A DNA stretch of 16,839 nt from Roseovarius sp. (lineage in GTDB: Bacteria; Pseudomonadota; Alphaproteobacteria; Rhodobacterales; Rhodobacteraceae): positions 1 to 16,839 of the forward strand of contig SLDH01000305.1 in NCBI GenBank assembly GCA_007125415.1, given 5' to 3'. Shown here piece by piece: positions 1 to 6,624 of the stretch (the stretch's first letter is position 1; the number at the start of each line of letters is the position of its first letter). The notes under the pieces are model-generated. The model did no database searches. It saw nothing but the letters and a program-made list of their open reading frames with translations, and was not told where the DNA came from. Made by a program: the position numbers and the translations under genes.

Positions 1-718
1 CCAAGGTGCCGGTGACGATATCGGCGCGCGCCCCGAAATGGGCGGGCGTGCCGCGCCCTTGCGGGCCGATGAAGCCGGTGGCGTGGCAATCATCGACCAT
101 CACCAGCGCCTCATGCCGATCAGCCAGCGCGCGGATTTCCGGCAGCGGCGCGAAATAGCCATCCATCGAGAACACGCCATCCGTGGCGATCATCACATGG
201 CGCGCGCCCTCAGCGCGCGCCGCAGCCAGTTGCCGCGCCAGATCATCCATGTCGCCATTGGCATAGCGGTAGCGGCGCGCCTTGCACAGGCGGATGCCGT
301 CGATGATGCTGGCATGGTTGAGCGCGTCCGAAATCACCGCATCCTCCGAGCCCAGAAGCGGCTCGAACAGCCCGCCATTGGCGTCGAAACAGGCGGCGAA
401 AAGAATGGCATCGTCATGGCCAAGGAAAGTCGCCAGCCGCGCCTCCAGCGCCTGATGCAGATCCTGCGTGCCGCAGATGAAGCGAACCGAGGCCATGCCG
501 AAACCGTGCCCATCCATCGCCGCCTTGGCCGCCGCGATCAGGCGCGGATCATCGGCCAGGCCCAGATAGTTGTTGGCGCAAAGATTGATCATCTCGCGCC
601 CGTTCACCCGCACGCGCGCCCCCTGCGCCGAGCGGATTGCGCGCTCGCGCTTGTGCAGCCCGTCGGCCTCGATCTGCGCCAGCGTGGCGCGGATATCACA
701 TAAAAAGCGTGTCGGCAT
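1..718 (-). CDS. kbl: 2-amino-3-ketobutyrate CoA ligase (glycine C-acetyltransferase), N-terminal 239 residues, cut by left window edge
   Basis: A PLP enzyme of the alpha-oxoamine synthase family. It converts 2-amino-3-ketobutyrate (from threonine dehydrogenase) plus CoA to glycine and acetyl-CoA in the cytoplasm. The reading frame runs from ATG at 718 to the window edge and covers about 60% of the usual ~395 residues. Visible motifs are LCANNYLGL (46-54), [15 protein letters not shown] (71-85), [12 protein letters not shown] (130-141) and [11 protein letters not shown] (208-218); Asp209/His212 belong to the PLP site. The PLP lysine would lie just beyond the edge, after the ...VTGTL end. Start choice: GAGGA stands about 6 nt upstream. 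The gene follows thrC on the same strand after 164 nt, so it may be read through or have its own promoter. The usual partner tdh is not in view and may lie to the left. Confidence 0.95.
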   Translation of the reverse strand, partial: MPTRFLCDIRATLAQIEADGLHKRERAIRSAQGARVRVNGREMINLCANNYLGLADDPRLIAAAKAAMDGHGFGMASVRFICGTQDLHQALEARLATFLGHDDAILFAACFDANGGLFEPLLGSEDAVISDALNHASIIDGIRLCKARRYRYANGDMDDLARQLAAARAEGARHVMIATDGVFSMDGYFAPLPEIRALADRHEALVMVDDCHATGFIGPQGRGTPAHFGARADIVTGTL

Positions 719-882
719 GGACGTCCTCGGGTAATGGCTCAGAGTGTGCCCGCGTTCACTCTATTCACGCGACCCCCTCTATCTTTTTGTTATCGCATGT
801 CGAAAAGCTCGAAACCGGAATCCACTTCCGAGAGACATGCTCTGACACTGCATGAAAAAGGTTGGGTCCCCGTCACAGGATT

Positions 883-2247
883 TCAGACCAGTGCAGCGTC
901 GGCAAGCAAGGCGCGAACCTGCGCCTCATCCGGCGGGATAGCTGGTGGCGCTGACACTGCCTCTTTAGCATGCATCTTCAGATGCGCGGGGAACGCGCCG
1001 AGCGCCTGAGTGACGGTTTCCGCGAACTTGACCGGATGCGCGGTGGCGAGTGTCACCACCTCGCCCGGTGGAAGTTCGACGCGGCAAGCGATCTCAAGCC
1101 CGACGGCGGTATGCGGGTCAGGCACATAGCCGGCTCGTGCCTCGGTCTCGCGAATCCGGGCCAGCGTCTGCGCATCACTCACACTCTCGCTGCGCAGCAG
1201 GGCGCGCAGGTGCTGGTGAATGGCGGGGGGCAGCGTCAGGCTGTCCGCTGTGTATAGCGTGCGGACCTGCGCGGCGCCAGCATCCCCTGCCAGATCGAAA
1301 ATCAGCCGTTCGAGATTGGAGGGCACCCGAATGTCCATCGCCGGGCTTAGCGTGCGCGCGACCGTGGCGCGCGCCGCGGTGCCGTTCTCGATGATCCGGT
1401 GCAGGCTATCATTGGCATTGGTCGCCACCACCAACTGCCCCACGGCAAAGCCCAGCCGCTTCGCCAGCAACCCGGCATAGAGATTGCCGAAATTGCCAGT
1501 GGGCACGACAAAATGCACAGGCCGATCCGGCGAGCCCAACAGTAGCGCGGCACGCGCGTAATAGGCCGATTGCGCAAGGATGCGGCCCCAGTTGACCGAG
1601 TTCACGGCAGTCAGTCCGGGCGGCGCAGGGGCTTTGGCACCGGCGAGGATGGATTTCACGATGCGCTGGCAGTCGTCGAAACTGCCCCTGACCGGCACAG
1701 CGCGCAGGCCGGGGCGTGACAGCGCCTGCATCTGTGCTGCCTGAAAGGGCGAGACACCACCCTCGGGGTAGAGAAAAAGCGCCTCGACCCCCGGCACATC
1801 GGCAAAGCCCGCCAACGCCGCGCCCCCTGTATCGCCCGAGGTCGCGCCGAGGATCGTGGCATGGCGGCCCGCGCGGGCAAGGAAATGCCCCATCAGTGGG
1901 GCCAGCGCCTGCATTGCCAGATCCTTGAAGGCCAGTGTGGGGCCGTGGAACAGTTCCATCACCCAGCGGTCTCGGTCGATCTGCACCAGCGGCGTGATCG
2001 CGGGATGGGTGAAGCGGTCATGCGCATGGGCCAGCAGCGGTTCGACCGGCGCGCCCTCGGCGAAATGCGCGAAGATGCGCGCGTTAAGGGCAGTCAGGCT
2101 CTCACTGCGGCAGGCGGCCAGTTCCGGGGCCGAGAAGGGCATGACATGACGGGGCACATAAAGCCCGCCATCCGGAGCGAGCCCGTCCAGAATGGCCGTC
2201 TCGAACCCCACTTCGGGGGCGTGACCACGGGTGCTGATATATCGCAT
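883..2247 (-). CDS. thrC: Threonine synthase
   Basis: A PLP-dependent beta/gamma-replacement enzyme that converts O-phosphohomoserine to threonine; cytoplasmic. It has 454 residues, the normal size for the proteobacterial long form. Visible are the N-terminal MRYISTRG...APDGGLYVP (1-32), the PLP-lysine motif GPTLAFKDLAMQ (102-113, Lys108) and the PLP-phosphate loop GATSGDTGGAAL (134-145). The frame stays open upstream to 2451, but that extension lies inside the preceding gene and is non-homologous, so ATG at 2247 is chosen; only a weak purine stretch precedes it. The start lies 10 nt beyond the stop of the permease-hydrolase gene, so the two are very probably co-transcribed. Finding thrC inside a transporter operon, followed by kbl, is unusual and is discussed in the findings. 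I cannot tell from this window whether it is the only thrC of the genome. Confidence 0.95.
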   Translation of the reverse strand: MRYISTRGHAPEVGFETAILDGLAPDGGLYVPRHVMPFSAPELAACRSESLTALNARIFAHFAEGAPVEPLLAHAHDRFTHPAITPLVQIDRDRWVMELFHGPTLAFKDLAMQALAPLMGHFLARAGRHATILGATSGDTGGAALAGFADVPGVEALFLYPEGGVSPFQAAQMQALSRPGLRAVPVRGSFDDCQRIVKSILAGAKAPAPPGLTAVNSVNWGRILAQSAYYARAALLLGSPDRPVHFVVPTGNFGNLYAGLLAKRLGFAVGQLVVATNANDSLHRIIENGTAARATVARTLSPAMDIRVPSNLERLIFDLAGDAGAAQVRTLYTADSLTLPPAIHQHLRALLRSESVSDAQTLARIRETEARAGYVPDPHTAVGLEIACRVELPPGEVVTLATAHPVKFAETVTQALGAFPAHLKMHAKEAVSAPPAIPPDEAQVRALLADAALV

Positions 2248-2257
2248 GATACTCGTC

Positions 2258-4138
2258 TTAGGCGCTGGCCCGCACGTCCGGTCGCGCCGCGCTGCGCGCC
2301 CAGTCCATGAAGGTAGTGAATGCAAGGTTGAACGCCTCGGGGCGGTTGAAAAAGGGGGCGTGCTGGCCCTGGGCGATGTCATGGGGCGCACCGGTCCAGA
2401 TGCGGCCATAGCCGAGGCTGCGGATATAGGCATGATCCAGAAATGGATCATCCGCCCCGTTCAGCACGGCGAAAGGTACCGACCCCTCGCGCAGCATCCG
2501 CATCTGGCGTGGCCAGTCCACGACACCCAACCGGGTGATCATGTAATAGCGCGTGCGCCCGTCGGTGCGGTTTATGTTGCGGTGCATAAAGGCCGAGTCT
2601 GGTGCCAACGGTGCGGTGGCGGAACTCGCATAGGCGTGCTGCTCGGCGCTGGTGAAATACTGCTTGCCCGCGAGCACCAGATGGCTTGAGGCATCGTAGC
2701 CGCGCGCGAAATCATCCGGCACGATGTTGAGTGGCGCGGTCCCGGTGATCGCAAGCCCTGCATAGCGATCCGGTGCGCGCGCGGCCAGTTCCAGCCCGAC
2801 ATAGCCGCCCAGCGACCAGCCGAGAATCACGGGTGTCTCGATCCCGAGTGCCGCCAGCACATCCTCGGCCACATCGGCATAGGCGGGCACGTTATAAGCT
2901 TCTTCCGGGTCGGCATTGTCGGAGACGCCGTGCCCGGGCAGGTCGAAGGCAATCAGGCGGTGCGTTTCGCGCAGGGCGGCAAACTGGCGGCAGAAGGCTT
3001 CCTTGCAGGCGGAATTGCCGTGAATGGCCAGGATTGCGGGGCCCTTGCCGCCGGTTTCGCTGACCGCGACCCGGCCATGGCGCGTCAGGATCATCTGCTC
3101 CGGCGCGCCCATCCGCGCCTCGCGCGCGGCCCGCCCTGTCTGCCTGCGCCAGCGTGCGCGCAGGCCCGCCAGCGTCGTCGCCACGGCCTCGCGCACCTCC
3201 TGCACCACACCCCAGAGCCCTCCAGGATAGAACACCATCACGGCGATGATAAGCATGGCAATCAAGATGTCGCGCCACGGCCCCAGATCAGACATCGCCT
3301 CGGACAGAAGGATGATCACGAAGGCCGCCATGACCGGCCCCCAGATCGTGCCGAGCCCGCCCACCAGAAGAATCGACAGCACCAGCGTCAGCGAACCAAG
3401 CCCGAAGATATCGGGCGAGGCCACACGGACATACGAGGCGTAGAAGCCCCCCGCAAGCCCCGTGAACAGCCCGCTTGCGGCCAGTGTCAGCGCGCGGGTA
3501 CGAGCCTCGGGCACACCGCGCGCGATGCCAAGGTATTTCGCATCCCGCATGGCGATGATCGCACGACCGAGCCGCGATCTAATCAGCAGGTGCAGGAAGG
3601 CACAGGCCGCGACCAGCAGGGCGAGGGCGACATAGTAATACCCCATCCGCCCGTCACTGGTCAGCCGGTAGTCGCCGATACGCAGGGGCGGCAGCGTGAC
3701 CATGCCCGAGGTGCCGCCGGTCACACCCGACTGGCTGATGATGATCTGATAGACCAGTTGCGAGAAGGCGATGGTCACAAGGATCACATAGATACCATCC
3801 AGCCGCAGCACCGGCAGGGCAATCAGCGTGGCGACAAGCACGGAAACCGGCCCTGCCGCCAGCACCGCGAGCCACGGATTGACTCCCAACGTCTTGGCGA
3901 GGATCGCATAGGTATAGATCCCCACCGCAAACAGCGCGACATGGGCGAAGTTGAACAGCCCCCCGAAGCCGAGGCTCAGATCCCAGCTCGCCGCGACGAT
4001 GCCGAAGACGAAGGCGAGGATCAGAAGGTGGCGGATATAGCTAGCCTCAAACACGAAGGGCAGCACGATCAGTCCGGCCAGCGCAATCAGCGCCGGGATC
4101 AGCCCGTTGGTCCGGTGAAACGGGGGGTCGTAACGCAT
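2258..4138 (-). CDS. LivM-type ABC permease fused to a C-terminal alpha/beta-hydrolase (AidH-lactonase-like)
   Basis: A 626-residue fusion in one uninterrupted frame. Residues ~10-310 are a branched-chain-amino-acid-type inner-membrane permease. It has multiple hydrophobic helices, LRLDGIYVILVTIAFSQL (111-128), a GVTGGTSG loop (138-145) and the cytoplasmic coupling region (190-232, GRAIIAMRDAKYLGIARGVP then GLFTGLAGG). Residues ~311-342 are a basic, probably helical linker. Residues ~349-615 are an alpha/beta-hydrolase: oxyanion region HGNS (373-376), DLPGHGVSD (399-407), nucleophile elbow GWSLGG (Ser442), acid in NGADDPF (Asp563/564) and catalytic His593 in GQHAPF. The hydrolase should face the cytoplasm. 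ATG at 4138 directly follows the livH stop (TAGATG). Internal ATGs at 3112 (Met343) and 3094 (Met349) each have a purine-rich GAGG/GGAG before them, so the hydrolase might also be made alone. Ordinary LivM proteins are ~300-430 residues. Confidence 0.93.
   Translation of the reverse strand: MRYDPPFHRTNGLIPALIALAGLIVLPFVFEASYIRHLLILAFVFGIVAASWDLSLGFGGLFNFAHVALFAVGIYTYAILAKTLGVNPWLAVLAAGPVSVLVATLIALPVLRLDGIYVILVTIAFSQLVYQIIISQSGVTGGTSGMVTLPPLRIGDYRLTSDGRMGYYYVALALLVAACAFLHLLIRSRLGRAIIAMRDAKYLGIARGVPEARTRALTLAASGLFTGLAGGFYASYVRVASPDIFGLGSLTLVLSILLVGGLGTIWGPVMAAFVIILLSEAMSDLGPWRDILIAMLIIAVMVFYPGGLWGVVQEVREAVATTLAGLRARWRRQTGRAAREARMGAPEQMILTRHGRVAVSETGGKGPAILAIHGNSACKEAFCRQFAALRETHRLIAFDLPGHGVSDNADPEEAYNVPAYADVAEDVLAALGIETPVILGWSLGGYVGLELAARAPDRYAGLAITGTAPLNIVPDDFARGYDASSHLVLAGKQYFTSAEQHAYASSATAPLAPDSAFMHRNINRTDGRTRYYMITRLGVVDWPRQMRMLREGSVPFAVLNGADDPFLDHAYIRSLGYGRIWTGAPHDIAQGQHAPFFNRPEAFNLAFTTFMDWARSAARPDVRASA
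2294..3112 (-). other. Alpha/beta-hydrolase domain of the fused permease, possible independent translation unit
   Basis: This is the C-terminal hydrolase portion, listed separately because it may start internally at Met343 (ATG 3112, GAGG about 6 nt upstream) or Met349 (ATG 3094, GGAG 3 nt upstream). It opens with MILTRHGRVAVSETGG and then HGNSACKEAF, the way free-standing hydrolases of this type begin. From memory, the order HGR(I/V)AV, IHGNS, DLPGHG, GWSLGG, ITGT, LAG, RTDGR, NG.D(E/D)PF, HAPF matches AidH-type N-acyl-homoserine lactonases. The substrate assignment is inference; other lactones or esters are possible. Confidence 0.65.
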
Positions 4139-5029
4139 CTAGAGCGTCCTCTGGTGGTGACTGAAGAGGCCCGATGGCTTGAGAAACAGCACGACGATCA
4201 TCAGCGCGAACAGTACCGCCGGGGTCCAATAGAGGCCGACGTGGTAATTCGAGAAACTCTCAACCATGCCGACCAGAAAGGCCGCGTAGATCGGGCTAGT
4301 AAAGCGGGCGATGCCGCCAAGGATGACAACGATCAGCGCCTTCATCAGCGGGTCCGTGCCCATGGTCGGCGTCATGAAGCGCAAGCCGCCCACGAAGATG
4401 CCCGCAAGCCCTGCCAGCGCCGCCGATATGCCGAAGGCAAGGGCGTAAAGTTTCGGGACATCGAGACCCATCAACTCCGCAGCCTGGCGGTTTTGCGAAA
4501 CGGCGCGCATTGCGCGGCCCGCGCGGGTGCGGCCCAGAAACCAGCCCAAGGCGGCCAGAACGCAGGCCACCACGACAATTAGCACCAGATCGCTTTGCGG
4601 GATGCGCAAAAGGCCCAGATCGACCTCGCCACGCACCAGTTGCGGCATCTGGCGCGACCGTGGCCCCCAGATCAGGTTGATCGCGCTCTCGATTATGGCG
4701 GCCCCGGCCAGTGTGGTGATCACGCTCGCGGTCACGATATCGGCGCGGCGTTCGAACGGGCGGACAAGGGCCATATGCACGAGGATGCCGAACGCGAACA
4801 TCACCAGCACCGCGCCCAACGTTCCAGCCACCAGCCCCAGCCCGGCGCCCTGGGTCGCGGCAATCTGCCAGCCCAGATAGGCCCCAAGCGCGATGAAGGC
4901 CCCATGCGCGAAGTTGAAGATGCCCAGCGTCGTCCAGACCGCAGCCAGCCCCGCCGCCATCAGCGCATAGATCGCGCCCAGCACCAGCCCGCCGGTGGCG
5001 ACGGCCATGAATGTGTCCATGCTCATCAT
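4139..5029 (-). CDS. livH: LivH-type ABC permease
   Basis: Inner-membrane permease subunit of a HAAT-family importer, 296 residues, the normal length. It shows the LivH hallmarks LGAIYALMAAGLAAVWTTLG (17-36) and FNFAHGAF (38-45), several hydrophobic helices, and a cytoplasmic coupling region GRTRAGRAMRAVSQNRQAAELMG... ahead of a GISAALAGLAG helix. It pairs with the LivM-like half of the neighbouring fusion protein to form the translocation pore. Start choice: the frame is open further upstream, but ATG at 5029 overlaps the preceding ATPase stop (ATGATGA) and has GAGG 7 nt before it. ATGs at 5026 and 5020 are alternatives. The stop is immediately followed by the next start, which implies translational coupling. 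The transported compound cannot be read from the permease alone. Confidence 0.93.
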   Translation of the reverse strand: MMSMDTFMAVATGGLVLGAIYALMAAGLAAVWTTLGIFNFAHGAFIALGAYLGWQIAATQGAGLGLVAGTLGAVLVMFAFGILVHMALVRPFERRADIVTASVITTLAGAAIIESAINLIWGPRSRQMPQLVRGEVDLGLLRIPQSDLVLIVVVACVLAALGWFLGRTRAGRAMRAVSQNRQAAELMGLDVPKLYALAFGISAALAGLAGIFVGGLRFMTPTMGTDPLMKALIVVILGGIARFTSPIYAAFLVGMVESFSNYHVGLYWTPAVLFALMIVVLFLKPSGLFSHHQRTL

Positions 5030-5805
5030 GTCAGCGCCTCGCCGAAGAGCATTGTCATCAGCGTGTCGTGGTCGGGGATGTCCGCCTTCGGCAATACTCG
5101 CGCAATCCTGCCGTGGTCGAACAGATACAGTCGATCGATCAGCGCTGTGAGAAAGCCGACATCCTGATCGATCACGATCATCGGCACGCCAAGACCCCGG
5201 ATCGCCCCGATCGAGGCGCAAAGCTCGGCCCGCAGCTTGGGCGAAAGGCCAAGTGTCGGCTCGTCGAGGATCAGCAGACGCGGTGCCGCCAGAAGCCCGA
5301 CCGCAATCGACACCATCTGCCGCTCTCCGCCCGAGAGATAGCGGATCTTGTGCCCGCGCCGCTCGGTCAGACGGGGAAACAGCGCGTGGACATCGGCGCC
5401 CTGAAGATTACGACCGCCGCTGGCCAGCGGCGCGATGGACAGCACCTCGGCCACGGTCATCTCGGGAAACAGCAGATTGCCCTGAGCGACATGGATCAGC
5501 CCCGCGCGGGCAACGCGCTTGGGGTCCATCCGCCGCCGGGTCACGGCATCATAGTTGAAGTTGCGGAACCGCCTGCTGCCGCGCGCGCTCGCGCGGTTCA
5601 TCCGCTCGCCCGCAAAGATCACATCGCCAGACCATGGCTCCAGCACGCCCGAGATGGTCTTCATCAGCGTGGTCTTGCCATGCCCGTTGGGGCCAAAAAT
5701 GCCGATGCTCTCGCCCGCCTCGATCACCAGATCGACGCCCTCGAATATTTTGATCGGGTCATAACCGCCCGACAGGTCGCGCAACTCCAGAAGGGGCACA
5801 GTCAT
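5026..5805 (-). CDS. livF: LivF-type ABC transporter ATP-binding protein with insertion
   Basis: One of two cytoplasmic ATPase subunits of the importer; 259 residues, slightly longer than the usual ~235. Walker A is GPNGHGKT (38-45), the signature is LSGGE (157-161) and Walker B is LLILDEP (177-183). The switch position reads VIDQD (211-215), so the usual histidine is absent, as is typical of LivF. Two deviations are visible. An arginine-rich insertion of about 20 residues lies around 70-95, between Walker A and the Q-loop. The Q-loop reads VAQGN (Gln108) where LivF proteins usually have VPEGR. ATG at 5805 overlaps the livG stop by 4 nt (ATGA), and the 3' end overlaps livH in the same way, so G-F-H are translationally coupled. 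Confidence 0.93.
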   Translation of the reverse strand: MTVPLLELRDLSGGYDPIKIFEGVDLVIEAGESIGIFGPNGHGKTTLMKTISGVLEPWSGDVIFAGERMNRASARGSRRFRNFNYDAVTRRRMDPKRVARAGLIHVAQGNLLFPEMTVAEVLSIAPLASGGRNLQGADVHALFPRLTERRGHKIRYLSGGERQMVSIAVGLLAAPRLLILDEPTLGLSPKLRAELCASIGAIRGLGVPMIVIDQDVGFLTALIDRLYLFDHGRIARVLPKADIPDHDTLMTMLFGEALT

Positions 5806-6557
5806 GCCGCAGCCCCCAGATACGCCTCGATCACCTGCGGATTTCGCACGACTTCAGACGGATCGCCCATAGCAATCACACGGCCCTGATCGAGTACCAT
5901 CAGCCGGTCAGAGACGCCCGTGAGCAGTTCCAGCACATGCTCTATCAGCAAAATTGCAAGACCCATCTGGCGCAGATGCAAGATCAGCCCACGCAAGCGG
6001 TCGATCTCGGTGGGCGTCAGGCTTGAGGCGGGCTCGTCCATCAGCAGTACTTTGGGGTCAAGCGCGATGGCGCCCGCAATCATCACCAGCTTGCGCAGAA
6101 AGACCGGCAGGTTGGCCGCGGCCCAGTTGTGCAGCGTTGCCGGGAAGCCCACGATATCGAGCGCCTGTTCGGCCAGGAGCACATTGCGGCGAAAAGACCC
6201 GCCGCGCCCGGTCTGCTCGACCGACAGCAGGACATTGTCCACCGCCGAGAGCGTCGGAAAGACGGCCTCGCGCTGAAAGGTCCGTGCGAGGCCGCGTGCG
6301 GCAAGCTGATGCGCAGACAGACCCTGGACCTGCGCGCCTTCCAGCACGACTGTGCCGCTGTCCATGGCGAAGGGAATGCGCGTGATTGCGTTGAACAGCG
6401 TGCTCTTACCGCTGCCATTGGGCCCCGCAATGCCAAGGATTTCGCGCGGCGCGATCGCAAAGCTCACGTCATCGACAGCGCGCAAGGAACCGAAGCTCTT
6501 GGTGACGCCCGAGACCGTCAGGATCGGGGCGTGAGGTGTCATGTCATTTCGGCTCAT
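5802..6557 (-). CDS. livG: LivG-type ABC transporter ATP-binding protein with non-canonical signature motif
   Basis: Second ATPase subunit of the importer, 251 residues from ATG 6557. Walker A is GPNGSGKST (45-53), the Q-loop is FQ (Gln95), Walker B is LLMDEP (171-176) with catalytic Glu175, and the switch histidine is His207 in LLIEHV. The signature LSGGQ is replaced by LPVFL (150-154), although the following helix aligns without gaps to the usual ...R..IA.A.A... pattern, so this is substitution and not deletion. The C-terminal EAYLG of the LivG/LivF family is present. Start: the frame runs up to 6668 but that part overlaps the hairpin and the end of the binding-protein gene; ATG 6557 is preferred and ATG 6542 is possible. 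Neither has a strong ribosome-binding site. It lies 67 nt downstream of the binding-protein stop. Confidence 0.92.
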   Translation of the reverse strand: MSRNDMTPHAPILTVSGVTKSFGSLRAVDDVSFAIAPREILGIAGPNGSGKSTLFNAITRIPFAMDSGTVVLEGAQVQGLSAHQLAARGLARTFQREAVFPTLSAVDNVLLSVEQTGRGGSFRRNVLLAEQALDIVGFPATLHNWAAANLPVFLRKLVMIAGAIALDPKVLLMDEPASSLTPTEIDRLRGLILHLRQMGLAILLIEHVLELLTGVSDRLMVLDQGRVIAMGDPSEVVRNPQVIEAYLGAAA

Positions 6558-6581
6558 GGGGGCGTCCGCTGCGCAGCATGC

Positions 6582-6614
6582 AAAAGGGCCACCGGGCCTG
6601 ATCACCCGGCGGCC
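6582..6614 (-). terminator. GC-rich hairpin with short T-run after the binding-protein gene (attenuator or processing stop)
   Basis: Read on the minus strand, GCCGCCGGG (6613-6605) can pair with CCCGGTGGC (6596-6588). The stem is 9 bp with one G-T wobble and an 8-nt loop, and CCTTTT follows. It sits in the 67-nt gap between the binding-protein stop (6625) and livG start (6557). Within an operon such a hairpin usually lets the abundant periplasmic protein mRNA outlive or outnumber the downstream message. It is unlikely to be a full terminator because no promoter signal for livG is evident. Confidence 0.5.
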
Positions 6615-6624
6615 AGGCGGGAGT

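Noticed and set aside
719..882. Promoter or terminator between thrC and kbl
   Set aside because: A small CGGAA/TTCCG hairpin and AT-rich patches are present, but no hairpin plus T-run or paired -35/-10 is good enough to call.
2930..4582. 550-residue plus-strand open frame opposite livM/livH
   Set aside because: Composition is rich in Arg, Gln, Asp and His with no family motif. It lies antisense to well-supported permease genes; such frames are expected opposite GC-rich coding DNA.
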